Positions 1 through 13,341 are shown, numbered from the stretch's first letter. The stretch: 64,000 nucleotides of DNA from Hirsutella rhossiliensis (GCF_020360975.1 NW_025408669.1:6820001-6884000); one strand, 5' to 3'. The notes: generated by a model from the sequence alone, not told the origin. Translations and numbers: made by a program.

Positions 1-3000
1 TTATATTAGGGCTTTTATAGTTATAGGAGAGCAACCTACTAATTAACTAGAAAACTAGCTAGCTATATTAAAATAAAGATATAAGTTTCTAGGACTAGTA
101 GATTTAAAAGAAAGTAAAATTTTACGATAATTTAGCTACTAAATAGGATAAAAGGGATAACCGTTTAAGTAAATTATTACGGGCTTTAGTAATATAAATA
201 AAAATAGTAACTAAACTAGCGGATATAATAAAATCGACTAATAAGACCTACGTACTAACTAATATAGCTATATAACCTAGCATCCGATATAAATAGAATA
301 AAGGATATAATATAAAGATCTAAAGAGTTATTACTACTTTAAAGAAAGACCTTAAATAAATTAATAAAGAGCTTAAGTTAAAAGAAACTAGCTCTTAAAA
401 GAAAGAATAAAGCCTATAAGATAGAATAAAAAATATCTCTTAGGAATACCGGAAATATAATAAACTCTTTAAGGAAGAACTTAAGATAGGGTTACCTAAA
501 TATAGTTAATAGGACTACGAAATTTATCTTAAGGATAGAATAATACTAACGTTCTATAAGATCTATAACTTAAACGAAAAGTAACTATAAACGCTATACG
601 ACTACCTCGACGAAAATCTATAAAAGGGATATATATAAACGTTAATATTTAAAGTAAGCTACTTAGTTATATTTATTCTAAAGAAAAACGGTAAGCTATA
701 ACTAGTTATTAACTATAGACGCTTAAACGATATTATAATAAAAGACTAAATACTATTACTACTTATATTAGAACTATAAAATCGACTATATAGTAAAAAA
801 TAGTTTATAGCCCTTAACCTTAAAGGCGCCTATAACTTAATATATATAAAAAAGGGACGCAAATAGATAATAGCCTTTAAAATAAAATTTAAACTATTTA
901 AATATCTAGTAATACTATTTAGACTTATAAATATATTAGCTACCTTTTAATAGATAATTAATAATATCCTATATAAATACTTAGATATCTTTATAGTAGT
1001 ATACCTAGATAATATCCTAATCTTCTTAGATACCCTAGAAGAATATAAAGAATATATTTATAAGGTACTCCGCGTACTTTAAAATATAAAGTTACTAGTT
1101 AAACTAAAGAAAAGTAAGTTCTATATATAGGAAGTAGACTTCCTTAGATATATAATCTTACTAAGAGAGATATAGATATAATAAGATAAGATTAACTTAG
1201 TTGAAGAATAGCTAACGCTAAAGAACGTTAAGGATATATAAAGTTTCCTAGGATTTATAAATTACTACTAACGATTTATTAAAGATTTTAAAAAGATTAT
1301 AGTATTATTATACGACTTAATAAAGAAGGAAAAAGAATTTATATAGGACGATAAAGCTAACGAAGCTTTTAAATATATTAAGACTATAATTATATAAGAA
1401 CTAGTCTTAATTACCTTTAATTTAAAATAATAAATTAAACTTAAAACCGATATATTAGACTTTACTTTAGAAGTATAAATCGGATAAAAGGGCGATAAAG
1501 GAAGACTATAATTAATTATATTCTACTCGAAAAAGCTATATAGTATAGAACTTAATTACCCTATCTATAATAAAGAATTCCTTATAATTATTTAAGCTTT
1601 TAAGGAATTTTAATACTACCTTCTTAAAAGTAAATATAAAGTTAAGGTCTATATAGACTATAAGAATATCTTATATTTTATAACGACGTAATAGTTAAAC
1701 CGACGATAGATCTAATAGGCCGAATATTTATTAGAATTTAACTATAAAATAATCTATAGAAAAGGAATAGAAAACGGTCGAGCTAATACCTTTAGTCGAT
1801 AAAGTAACTACGATATAGGAGTACCTATAGCGAAAGGATAGCTCTTAGAAATTAACGAAAACGGGAACTACTAGCAACGATAGCTAAATATAATATTTAA
1901 AGTATAACTTAATAACTTAACTTATTAAAAGATCCTAAAATAAATAAAAGAATATAAAGTACTAAATAGATATAATATAGGATATTTAAAAGTTCTAATA
2001 TATAAAAATAAAATCTAGATACTACTAGAATTATAAGATAAAGTTATATAAGATATATATAAATATCTAATATATAGATACTAGGGAATCTAAAGAATAA
2101 TAAAACGGATTAAACGATAATATAACTTCCTATAGCTTAAAGAAGTAGTATAATAAGTTATTAAAGAATATAAACTTTACGTATAAAGTAAAGCTAAATA
2201 ATATAAACTATATAGAGAATTATAACCGCTACTAGTATTAGAGAAACTATAGGATTTAATAGCTTTTAACTATATTATAAAGCTACTACTATTAAAAGAA
2301 CCTATAACTAACGTTAAGTACGATAGTATATTCGTTATTACCGATAGATTAACGAAGTATAGATACTTTTTACTATATAAAGAAGTAAGTAATATAAAAG
2401 AGCTAGTATATATATTCCTATAAATAATTATTAGTAATTATAGACTACTAAATAAGATTATCTTTAATAAAGGAAGTATATTTATAGCTAAGTTTTAGTA
2501 AGCTCTTATAGTATAATTAGGGACGAAATATAAGCTTAGTATAGCTTATTACCTATAAATAGATAGATAAATAGAACGACTTAACTAAACGCTTAAATAA
2601 TATTTATAATACTATATTAGCTATAAATAAAACGATTAAGTTAAATAGCTATTAATAATATAACTAGCTTATAATAGCTTAGTTATAGAAATAACTAAGC
2701 TCTTACTAGTATACGCTAATTATAGATATAACCTAGAAGTATTTAAGGTTACTTAATAAAGACTATAAGCGGAACGAGTAATACTATAAGTAGATTAGCT
2801 ATAAAAATTATATAAAGAAATATAATAAGAACTTTAATTTATTAAAGAACGAATATCTACTTACTATAATCGGAAAAGATTATAGGGACTAATCTTTTAA
2901 GAGGGAGATATAGTCTACCTTATACAACGAAATATTAAAATAAAATAACTAAGTAATAAATTAGATTTTAAGAAACTTAGACCGTTTAAGGTTAAGAAAG

Positions 3001-3260
3001 CTATTTTAAAAGTTAACTATAAACTTTCGCTACTAATAATAATATAGATATACCCGATATTTTATATCTTATTATTAAAACTAGTACTACGAAACGCTAA
3101 ACTATAGGATAAAATCGAAGTTAATAATAATTAAGAATATAAAGCTAAATAAATACTAGATATAAGAAAATAAGGTTAGTAATAGGAATACCTTATTAAG
3201 TAAAAGGGATATAGGCTAGAGGAAAATACCTAGGAACTACTTAAGCACTTAACCTATTAT
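1..3260 (+). pseudogene. Gypsy-A1 pol relic (PR end, RT, RNase H, integrase, chromodomain)
   Basis: If TAA/TAG are read as former Gln or Trp, one frame runs through most of the segment. Reverse transcriptase occupies about 540-1260, with KKNGKL near 685 and the catalytic box read as VVYLDNILIF at 998-1027, its second Asp now Asn. RNase H is at about 1400-1760, ending near the ELNYPIYNKE and YIDYKN motifs. Integrase is at about 2310-2760, with VITDRLTKY near 2340 and FNKGS near 2465, where the second catalytic Asp is also Asn. The chromodomain is at about 3118-3245, read as EYLIKWKGY after stop replacement. A C-terminal chromodomain places it in the chromovirus branch of Ty3/Gypsy, whose integrases are known to target heterochromatin. 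The stop density leaves no expressible protein. Confidence 0.88.
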
Positions 3261-3289
3261 AGCTCTCTACTCTAATAGTTCTACTAGGC

Positions 3290-3995
3290 GAACCCTTAAT
3301 CGGAAATATAAGGTTACTAAGAATAGTATCCTAGTTTAATATATTTAAGGCACTAAACGATTAAACCTCGCTAATAGTAATAGTTTCCTTATTTAATAAA
3401 CAAACTAATTTATCTCGAGAAGAACGCGTTATACTATCTTCTTTATTAATAGCTTATATACCCCGCTAAAATAACTTACTACCTCGGTCCTTTAAGAAAC
3501 GCTTTTATTTCTTAATCCGAGCTAGGTAAGCTATCGCTTCCTCTAACGCTTCTTTTACTTTTTATTCGTCCGAATTAATCTTTTACTATTAATTTATAAT
3601 ACGATAAACTAGAAAAAAAGGAATATTAGTAAAAAGAATAATAGGGAAGGAAAGGGATAAAATAAATAGGCGGACGCTATATTATAACTATTATAAGAAC
3701 GGCCTATAAAGGTATATTTAAAATACTAATTAAAACGCTCGCCGACTTTATAAGTTAGGCCTAACCGAAAATAATAGGAGCAAGGTATAATTTTAATACT
3801 ATAGATCTCGGTCTAAGATACTAGCTCTAATCGTTAACGCGATTTATCGGAATTATAAGAACGGGATTTTTAAATATAACTAGATATACGATTAGTAATA
3901 TATCCTAAAAGGATAAAAGAATAAGGAACGATATACTTATATATAACGCGATAAAGGTATATTTATATACGGCGGCTAAAGTAGTAGGTCTTAGG
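3290..3995 (-). pseudogene. Antisense Cys-rich reading frame of Gypsy-A1, degraded
   Basis: Between the chromodomain and the 3' LTR, the strand opposite to pol carries the damaged homologue of the open frame at 6476-6790 in Gypsy-A2. It reads from about 3990 downwards. The two align in the same frame (YIVPYSFIL here against YIIPYFFIL there) and then share a Pro-Cys followed by a CxxC-like pattern in which several Cys codons are now Tyr (TGT/TGC to TAT/TAC, as RIP would do). A second CxxC-like pair follows about 20 residues later. The frame is broken by several TAA/TAG codons that fit former Gln codons. Function unknown. The spacing resembles small zinc-binding clusters. Confidence 0.5.
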
Positions 3996-4023
3996 GATAA
4001 GACTAAAAGAAAGGGAGGCATCC

Positions 4024-4508
4024 TATTACGATTATAGTCTAGCGAACCGCGGGGACAAATATATATTATAAGGTTACGTAACGTAGGGAGTAAGGAATAT
4101 TAAACGGACTAATAGGCTAATTAAGTTTAGAGCGACGGGTTACTTTAGCGCTTTAACGCTCTACGGCTAGGATCGTAGGATCGCTCTAGCGCTCTAGCGC
4201 TCCTAGATAATAGGATTACCTAGCGCTCTCGGCGATCTAAGGAAGCTCTTAAGATATATAAGGAAGGAATAGAATACTCTTTTAGATAGATAGCTCGATA
4301 GCTTTTAATATTATAATTATTACGATCTCTATTATAATCTTATCTTTAATTTTAATTACTTAATTACCTAGTTATAGTCTATAGTCTATAACCTCTAACT
4401 TATTACTAACGTAATATACTTATTATTACTTAGACTACGCTTTATTATATCTATTAATATAAACCCCCTCGATAGGTTTATCTCTTAGGAATAACACCGG
4501 TCGTTATA
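4024..4508 (+). repeat. Gypsy-A1 3' LTR
   Basis: About 485 bp, homologous over its length to the reverse complement of the two 450-bp LTRs of Gypsy-A2. It begins TATTACGA after a purine-rich tract (AAAGAAAGGGAGG at about 4006-4018, the likely polypurine primer) and ends AACACCGGTCGTTATA. The terminal TG and CA of canonical LTRs are both TA, as RIP predicts. It is longer and more diverged than the A2 LTRs. Confidence 0.8.
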
Positions 4509-5660
4509 CGAAGCTATTTACTTAGTTAGCTTTATTACTCTTAAAATACTAGTTAGAAGGTTTACGTTCTATATCTTTTAAGCTCCTACCCCTTTCTTAC
4601 TTTCTTTAGCTAATATAGACTGTCTTAGCGTTTACTTTAATAATATTATAGATATACTTAATTATACTAATTATTATATTAATCGCTAAATAAGTATCTT
4701 TATTACCTAAAAATAAAGAAACCCTTAGTTCTTTCTCTTAAAAGCTAAAGACTTAATTACTTTTCTTATAAAAACTAAGATTAATATACTTTACCGACGA
4801 TTTAGATACTTAGTAGTCCCTAAGCTATATTACCTTTTAAAGTAAGCTAGCTATAGCGACGTTTTAATAAGTATATTAAAGACTATCTTTAAGTTTTACT
4901 ATTACTATTAAATATACTTATAAGCCCTAAGATGCTTTTAATTTACCTTTAAGGATAACTAAGAGTTTACTTATAAAATTATTATTAATATAATATACCT
5001 AGGAAGCTTATAACGCCCTATTTTATACGTTATAGATATAGCTACTACTTTTTAAGGAGTAAGATTCCTACTTTTAATATTAGCTAAGGATATATAAGAG
5101 ACCCTTTAGACCGTTTAAATCGATATATACCTTAGACCCTTAAATACTATTTAATATAATATAGGGACTAACTTTACTTTAATAGAGTTCTATTAAGAAG
5201 TAAAACTTATAGGGATTAAATACTCTTAAGTACTTATTAAGATATATTAGTTTATTAGAAAAATTAAAAGATATTACGCCCCCCTTTAATATATATATAA
5301 TATCCTAAACATAGAACTAAGTAATATTACCTTTACTAAAGTAGTACTTTAAATAGCTATAAAAGCTATTAATAATATAGCTAGACCTAATAAAATTATT
5401 TTAACTTTACTTATCTTTAGCGCTTACCTTTATTTAACTATAAAATCGCCCTTTTTTACTTTTACCTTAAAAAGGTTAGCTATAATATAGAAAGTAATAA
5501 AGACGCTCCGCTAACTCTTAGTAAAAAGATAAGTTAAAGATACCCTTTATATAATTTTAGTTAAAACTTCTCGTAAAACTAATATATGCCTATAGTAAGT
5601 ACGTATCGCGACTAAAACACTAACTAATACTAGGAATTAATTTAGTAGTATTAATTACCC
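4509..5660. other. RIP-mutated DNA without assignable gene
   Basis: About 1.15 kb between the Gypsy-A1 LTR and the start of LINE-1. It is TpA-rich, TpG/CpA-poor and full of stops in all frames. A minus-strand frame can be followed with stop replacement, but I recognise no transposase, reverse transcriptase or other motif. RIP in Neurospora acts on duplicated DNA, so this probably belongs to another repeat family. Confidence 0.5.
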
Positions 5661-5940
5661 TTAGTAATAATACTATACTAAGGCTAAGGGGTAGGTAAAT
5701 ATAGTAGCGGCCCTCGATATACTAGGCTTAATTAAAGCGCGTAGCGCGAAGAGACGCTACCTAAATTTATATACCCCGATAGGGCGAGTTAATAAACCTA
5801 AAGTAGCGATGCGATATTAGCCCGGGCGCCGAGCGACCTTATAGAAAAAGGAACTCGCGGGCTTTATCCTAAGTATATAGTTTAGTAGGGTATAGGTAGT
5901 AGTTAAACGGCTCTTTAAAGCGAAGAGCCGCGCTAGTAGC

Positions 5941-6390
5941 TATAACGACCGGTGTTATTCCTAAGGGATAAACCTATCGAGGGGTTTATATTAGTAGATA
6001 TAATAGGGCGTGGTCTAAGCAATAATAAGTATATTACGTTAGTAATAAGTCGGAGGTCGTAGACCGTAGACTATAACTAGGTAATTAGAATTAGAGATAG
6101 AATTATAATAAAGATCTATATTAAAAGCTAGAGAGCTATCTATCTAAAGGAGTGAAAGTAGGTGGCTATATATACCTATAGAGACTGTCCTTAGATTATA
6201 GGCCTAGCTATAATCCCTAACGTTAGATCGTATAGAGCGTAGTAATCCTATTAATCCTAGATTACTTAGATCTCTACGATCCCTTTAATCCTATATCTAT
6301 TAGATAGTCGTGCCGACTATTTATCCGTTAGACCGTATTACGTGCTTAACGCGGTCGACCGTTAGCGGCCTAGTAGCCGTGGTCGTAACA
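5941..6390 (-). repeat. Gypsy-A2 3' LTR (450 bp)
   Basis: Direct repeat of 13,342-13,791, also 450 bp. The plus strand begins TATAACGACCGG and ends GGTCGTAACA. The differences I saw are C/T or G/A transitions. The polypurine tract on the minus strand abuts its right edge, so this is the downstream LTR of a minus-strand element. Confidence 0.92.
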
Positions 6391-6475
6391 CGATATCTCC
6401 CCTCCTTTTAGTCTTATCCGTAAGACCTACTATAGCTACCTTAGCCGCCGTATATAAATATACCCTTATCGCGTC

Positions 6476-6790
6476 GTGCGTAAGTATATTATTCCTTATT
6501 TCTTTATCCTTTCGGGATATACTATTAATAGTATATCTAGTCGTATATTAAAAAATCGTTCCCGAAAAGCCTCTAAGCGCGCTGCTCTTACCGAACATAT
6601 CGACTTAAGTAGAGATCCTACCGATATACCGTGTACTCGATACTTTAAAGCGAAAAAGATAAATTATCGGATAGCCGAAAATTCTTCGCGCTATAATAAT
6701 TATATTGCTAGTAGTCGTCCCTATTATAATAGTGTTTTAGTTACCTCTTCTTATAAGTGTTTTCTAATTCTTTCTATATATAGTAGCTAA
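6476..6790 (+). pseudogene. Antisense open frame of Gypsy-A2 with RIP-altered Cys-rich motif
   Basis: A 104-residue open frame on the strand opposite to Gypsy-A2 pol, starting 86 bp inside the 3' LTR. The codon at 6476 is GTG, so the true start may be further upstream or lost. After a basic segment (RILKNRSRKASKR) it has PCTRYFKAKKINYR and, about 12 residues on, SRYNNYIASSRPYY. Changing Tyr back to Cys gives two C-x2-C-x6/7-C modules, which resembles a fungal Cys-cluster. The degraded homologue at 3290-3995 has the same layout, so the frame belongs to the family and is not a chance ORF. It might encode a DNA- or RNA-binding accessory protein; no function is known to me. Confidence 0.5.
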
Positions 6791-7189
6791 CGTATTTCTT
6801 CTAGTAACTAAATTATTAGCGGAGCAGCGTAGGCTATATTCTAAAGAGGAGGAAGCTAGAGAAGCCTTATTAGAGCTTTAGGCATAGCTTACGAACCTTT
6901 AGTCGTAAATATCTATCGCCGTTAATTATTTAGCTTATATCTAGAAGATTCGGAATCGTATAAAGGAAAAGAGTTCTAAGTTATTTCGTCGTAGTATCTA
7001 AGAAGTAGATACCGAAGATAGCGTTTCGCCTACGCTTGATACGTATAAGTATTAGGTAGCAAATAATTTATAATTATTAGGTATTCCTAACGAGGCGAAT
7101 TAGTCCTTATTCGGTGTTAGCGAGGAGTTTACGGATCTTAGTCCTTTAATCCCTCCTAAACCTTCTAGTAAAATTATCGAAGTAGAGAG

Positions 7190-10100
7190 CCGTAGTAGGT
7201 TAAGTGCTTAAGTAGTTCCTAGGTATTTTCCTCTAGTCTATATCCCTTCTACTTAATAAGGTATTCTTATTACTAACCTTATTTTCTTATATCTAGTATT
7301 TATTCTACTTTATATTCTTAATCGTCGTTAACTTCGATTTTTTCTTATAGTTTAGCGTTTTATAGCGCTAGTTCTAATAATAAGATATAAAATATTAGGT
7401 ATATCCGTATTATTATTAGTAGCGAAAGTTCGTAGTTAACTTTTAAAATAGCTTTCTTAACCTTAAACGGTCTAAGTTTCTTAGAATCTAATTTATTGCT
7501 TAGTCGTTTTATTTTAATGTTTTATCGTACGAGGTAGACTATATCTCCCTCTCGAAAGATTAGTCCCTATAATCTTTTCCGATTATAGTAAGTAGATATT
7601 CGTTTTCTAATAAATTAAAGTTCTTATTATATTTCTTTATATAATTTTCGTAGCTAATCTACTTATAGTATCGCTCGTTCCGCTTATAGTCCTTATTAAG
7701 TAACCTTAAATACTTCTAGGTTATATCCGTAATTAGCGTATACTAGTAAGAGCTTAGTTATTTCCGTAACTAAGCTATTATAAGCTAGTTGCGCTATTAA
7801 TAGCTATTTAACCTAATCGTTTTATTCGTAACTAATATAGTATCGTAAATATTATTTAAGCGTTTAGTTAAGTCGTTCTATTTATCTATCTATTTATAGG
7901 TAATAAGCTATACTAAGCTTATATTTCGTCCCTAATTATACTATAAGAGCTTGCTAAAACTTAGCTATAAATATACTTCCTTTATTAGAGATAATCTTAT
8001 TCGGTAGTTTATAATTGCTAATAATTATTCGTAGGAATATATATACTAGCTCTTCTATATTACTTACTTCTTTATACGGTAAAAAGTATCTATACTTCGT
8101 TAATCTATCGGTAATAATAAATATACTATTATATTTAACGTTAGTTATAGGTTCTTTTAATAGTAGTAGCTTTATAATATAGTCGAAAGCTATTAAATCC
8201 TATAGTTTCTCTAGTACTAGTAGCGGTTATAATTCTCTATATAGTTTATATTATTTAGCTTTACTTCGTATATAAAGTGTATATTCTTTAATAACTTATC
8301 GTATTACTTCTTTAAGCTATAGGAAGTTATATTATCGTCTAATCTATTTTATTATTCTTTAGATTCCTTAGTATCTATATATTAGATATTCGTATATATC
8401 TTATATAACTTTATCTCGTAATTCTAGTAGTATCTAGATTTTATTCTTATATATTAAAACTTCCGAATATTCTATATCGTATGCCTTTAGTGCTTTATAT
8501 TCTTTTATCTATTTTAGGATCTTTTAGTATATTAAGTCATCGGGTTATACTTTAAATATTATATTTAGCTATCGTTGCTAGTAGTTCCCGTTTTCGTTGA
8601 TTTCTAGGAGCTGTCCTTTTACTATAGGTGCCCCTATATCGTAGTCGCTTCGTCGACTAAGGGCATTAGCTCGACCGTTTTCTATTCCTTTTCTATAGAT
8701 TATTTCGTAGTCGAATTTTAATAAGTATTCGGCCTATCGGATCTATCGTCCGTTTAACTATTACGTCGTTATAAAATATAAGATATTCTTATAATCTATA
8801 TAGACCTTAACGTTATACTTACTTCTAAGAAGGTAGTATCGAAATTCCTTAAAAGCTTAGATAATTATAAGGAATTCTTTATCGTAGATAGGGTAATTAA
8901 GTTCTACGCTATATAGCTTCTTCGAATAGAATATAATAGGTCGTAGTCTTCCTTTATTATCTTTTTATCCGATTTATACTCCTAAAGCAAAGTTTAATAT
9001 ATCGGTTTCGAGTTCGATTTATCGTTCTAGATCGAAGGTAGTTAAGACTAGTTCTTACGTAATCGTAGTCTTAATATATTCGAAAGCTTTATTAGCTTTA
9101 TCGTCCTATATAAATCCTTTTTCCTTCTTTATTAAGTTATATAGTAGTGCTATAATCTTTCTAAAATCTTTAATAAATCGTTAATAGTAATTTATAAATC
9201 CTAGGAAACTTTATATATCTTTAACGTTCTTTAGCGTTAGCTATTCTTTAACTAAGTTAATCTTATCTTATTATATCTATATCTCTCTTAGTAAGATCGT
9301 ATATCTAAGGAAGTCTACTTCCTATATATAGAACTTACTTTTCTTTAGTTTAACTAGTAACTTCGTATTCTAAAGTACGCGGAGTACCTTATAGATATAT
9401 TCCTTATATTCTTCTAAGGTATCTAAGAAGATTAGGATATTATCTAGGTATACTACTATAAAGATATCTAAGTATTTGCGTAGGATATTATTAATTATCT
9501 ATTAGAAGGTAGCTAGTATATTTATAAGTCTAAATAGTATTACTAGATATTTAAATAGTCCGAATTTCGTTTTAAAGGCTATTATCTATTTATATCCCTT
9601 TTTTATACGTATTAAGTTATAGGCGCCTTTAAGATCGAGGGCTATAAACTATTTTTTACTATATAATCGATCTTATAGTTCCGATATAAGCGGTAATAGT
9701 ATTCGGTCCTTTATTATAATATCGTTTAAGCGTCTATAGTCGATAACTAGTCGTAGCTTACCGTTTTTCTTTAGAATAAATATAACTAGATAGCTTACTT
9801 TAGATATTAATATTCGTATATATCCCTTTTATAGATTCTCGTCGAGGTAGTCGCGTAGCGTTTATAGTTGCTTTTCGTTTAGGTTATAGATCTTATAGAA
9901 CGTCGGCGTTGTTCTATCCTTAAGATAAATTTCGTGGTCCTATTAGCTATATTCGGGTAACCCTATCTTAAGTTCTTCCTTAAAGAGTTTATCGTATTTC
10001 CGGTATTCTTAGGGGATGTTTTTTATTCTATCTTATAGGCTTTATTCTTTCTTTTAAGAGCTAGTTTCTCTTAACTCGAGCTCTTTATTAATTTATTTAA

Positions 10101-11000
10101 GGTCTTTCCTTAGAGTAGCAATAACTCTTTAGATCTTCGTATTATATCCTTTATTTTATTTATATCGGATGCTAGGTTATATAGCCGTATTAGTTAGTAC
10201 GTAGGTCTTATTAGTCGATTTTATTATATCCGCTAGTTCGGTTACTATTTTCGTTTATATTACTAAAGCCTATAATAATTTACTTAAACGGTTATCCCTT
10301 TTATCCTATTTAGTAGCTAAATTATCGTAAAATTTTACTTTCTTTTAAATCTACTAGTCCTAGAAACTTACGTTTTTATTCTAACGTAGCTAGCCAGTTT
10401 TCTAGTTAATTAGTAGGTTGCTCTCCTATAGCTATAGAAGTCCTAATATAAGGTCGTGTTCTTTAATATCTATAATATTAAAGTTAACTTATTCGTCGTA
10501 GCCCTAGATATTAATATCGAGGTAATTAATCTCTATATTAATAATTCCGTTATTATAGTTAAAGGCCTCTCCTTTAATATTCGTAAGTTTATATAGATCT
10601 TTCTTATATCTCTATATAAGTCGGTAACGATTAACGACTCTAGGTAAAACGTAATTACCTATCGCGCCGTAGTCTAAAAGTATACGTACGTAATATCCCG
10701 CGATTTAGATATTTAATACTATTTAGTCGCTATAGCTTACCGTTACTATATATAGGGTCCTTAGATCTTATCGTATCGTGCTAGTCTATAGCCCTTTTAT
10801 AGATAGCGTACCTTGTTTTTTACCTAGTCCTTATTCGTTTTATTTAGGTATTCTTCTTTAATTTATTATTAATATCGTTTCTTTATATTTTCGTCGCGTA
10901 GTATTATATCGGGGCTTAAGAGACTAATTTCTTATAGCTAATCGAAGATTTCTTATTTCTCGACGCTATATCGTTTATATTATACTACTTCGTAGTTAAT
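7190..11000 (-). pseudogene. Gypsy-A2 pol relic (PR, RT, RNase H, integrase, chromodomain)
   Basis: The minus strand repeats the pol order of Gypsy-A1. The protease ends near 10,430, with a DLILG-type motif just before the point that matches base 1 of the window. Reverse transcriptase lies at about 9930-9200, with the catalytic box VVYLDNILIF at 9430-9465 (second Asp now Asn). RNase H is at about 9050-8690, integrase at about 8150-7700, and the chromodomain at about 7330-7200. Stops replace Gln and Trp throughout. Alignment to A1 is nearly colinear, so the two copies can polarise each other's mutations. Confidence 0.87.
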
Positions 11001-12349
11001 TACGTACTATACTTTATAATTCTATTTATTTTCGTACTAAAGGTTAAGTTTTCGTTCTATGTCTTTCTATTTTATATATAGTGTTTTTATATCGATTTTT
11101 CCTTAGTCGAATATAGCTTATAGCCTTTATATATATTACTAATAATCTTTTAGTATACTATTATATCGTTTATACTATACTCGTGCTTTTTTATATTTAT
11201 AAACTCTATAGTTTAGGTATATATATTCGTTATAATCTTCTTCGTTATATTTAACTCGTTATATAAGTCTTTAGAAGATTAAGGGTTCGGATATCTTAGA
11301 GCGAGTAGCGTTATATTATTCTTTTATTTTAGCGTATTTATAGATTTTATATATCTCCGAAAGACATCTCGTTAATAAACCGTAATTATCGCGGCATTTA
11401 AGTAGCGTGCCGTAATCGGGTTCTAATAATATAACTTAGTCGTTTAGGTAGCGTTAATCGATTTTCTAGTAGTCTAGTTCTATACTTAGGTAGGGTTTCG
11501 AAAGTACTTATCCCTCGAACCTAACCGGGAAGGCGTTATATCGTGCCTTTACCTAGAAGTATATTATATAATCTAGGTAGACGTATAATATCTATAAAAT
11601 ATACTTATAGTGCTTATAAGTAAGTAGTATTTATAGATCGTCTTTAAATTCTCCTCGTAGTTACTATTCTCGTTATAGAGCTATAAAGGTATCGACTACG
11701 GCGATAGCTATAGCGTAGTCTCCTCCGCGTAGTACCGGTTAATATTAAATTAGTATAGCTTATTAGTTTTCTATAAGAATTTAAGGTGTTTATTAGGTTC
11801 TAATTTTAAGTATTTCTTTAAATTCTTTAAAGTATAGAGCGTGTTCTCTAATCGTAGTATTTTCCCTTAGTAGCGAGGGTAGTAGTATAAGTTCGTTCTC
11901 GTCTTTCGTTTCTCTAGGTATTTCTTATTCTTTAGAGCTTATATCGTCGATACTTCGTTATTCTTCCTTAGGTTATTATCCGAGTTTCGTAAGTATAAGG
12001 GCTATGTCTATATCTTCTTTATTATATTATTTATAGACTGCCCGTCGTTATTATCGATTTTTATTTCGTATATCTTCCTAGAATCGTTTACCGTTCTTCC
12101 TAATCTAGTTTTAAGAGACTCCTTTAAGGTAAGGGTATTCCGGTTCTATAAATTTAACTTATTTCTATATTTTAGGATCCCTTCGTTATATTATTATAAG
12201 GGTTTTCCTTAGTAGCTTTAGGAACTATCTAGTACCATTCTTATCGCTTAGGTATACTATATATTTATCGTTATAGTATATAGTCTAACTAAGGAGTTTA
12301 TACTTTAGTTCCTATCTATTAGTAGCGTTTAGGTATTTCTTACCTTCTA

Positions 12350-13260
12350 GGGCTAGTACCTAGTAGGTTTTCTTCTCCTTACGAGGTTATCTATATTCTT
12401 TAGAGTAATATCTAAGTTTTCCGTAGTTAAAACACTTTCCTTTACTTTTCTATATTACGTCTAGATCTATCTTACCTAGGTTAGTTATATAGGCGTAGGT
12501 AATAGGGGTTTCGCGCTTCTTTTTATAGTTAGCGCGTTAGTTAAAGTTATTCCTATAGGAAGGGTTCTAGTTTCCTCTTCCTTATTTCTTTTCTTAGCGT
12601 CGCGTATACTATCTATCGTCGATTCGTACTACTATAGTAATATAGTCCGAGAGGTTATTAGGTCGATTTTCCTTATAAAGCTCGTCCTTAACTTCTTTTT
12701 TAAGCCCGTCGTAGAATCGTAATATAAGAGGTTCGTTGTCTTAATTAAGCTTTAAGGTAACTTAATAGAACTTCGTAGTATAATTTAATACTAAGATCCT
12801 TTATTAGAGTTCTCGAAGTTTCTATTCGGCTTCTCGTTCTTCGTCGGTTATTCTAAATACCTTTATAATAGCTTCTTCGAATCCTTAGAAACTAGCAAAA
12901 ACTTCGTCTATCTCGTTATCTTATCGCGCTAGTTAGTTATCGAGAAAGTCCCTTATAATAGGTCTAAACTAAGCGAGTGCCGTTCTAGATAAATAATTTC
13001 CTACGTAGAGTACCTTTTCGACTAGGTCTAAGAGTTTAATAGGGTAAAACCGGTAGTAGGCCTTAAGTTAAGTAAGAAAGTCTCGAAGCGTGCTATAAGT
13101 ACCGTCGAATAGTCCTAGCTATTTTAGTTTAACTACTTCTCCGAGGTCCCTAACTTATCCGTTGCCTCCTTTATTCCTAAGTAACTATACCTTATATCGA
13201 AGGGTAATAATCTCGCGTATTATATCCTAAGGCGATATAGTAGCTCTAGAGTTAGTTAAT
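12350..13260 (-). pseudogene. Gypsy-A2 gag relic
   Basis: On the minus strand downstream of the 5' LTR is a stop-riddled gag-like frame. Its clearest mark is a retroviral-type zinc knuckle near 12,400-12,450, read as KGKCFNYGKLRYYSKE: the C-x2-C-x4-H-x4-C pattern with the second Cys, the His and the last Cys now Tyr. In such elements gag forms the virus-like particle and the knuckle binds the RNA. The stretch between this and the protease (about 11,000-12,350) has no motif I recognise. Confidence 0.65.
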
Positions 13261-13341
13261 CTAGTTTACTATATAGGTATATTAATAATTATAATATTGC
13301 TTAGAGTAACGCGGTATTATACTAAATAAGAGCTTTTAACG

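Larger units (their letters stand above)
1..4508 (+). mobile_element. Gypsy-A1: chromoviral Ty3/Gypsy retrotransposon, right part, RIP-mutated
   Basis: The window opens inside the pol gene of an LTR retrotransposon on the + strand. In order come the end of a protease-like segment, reverse transcriptase, RNase H, integrase, a chromodomain, a non-pol segment of about 0.75 kb and one LTR (4024-4508). The gag gene and 5' LTR lie left of the window. The same family recurs inverted as the complete Gypsy-A2 at 5941-13,791, which confirms the domain order and the LTR. Nearly all Gln and Trp codons read as stops, so the copy is dead. The five bases after the LTR (4509-4513, CGAAG) are the expected right target duplication, but the left one is outside the window. 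Confidence 0.9.
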
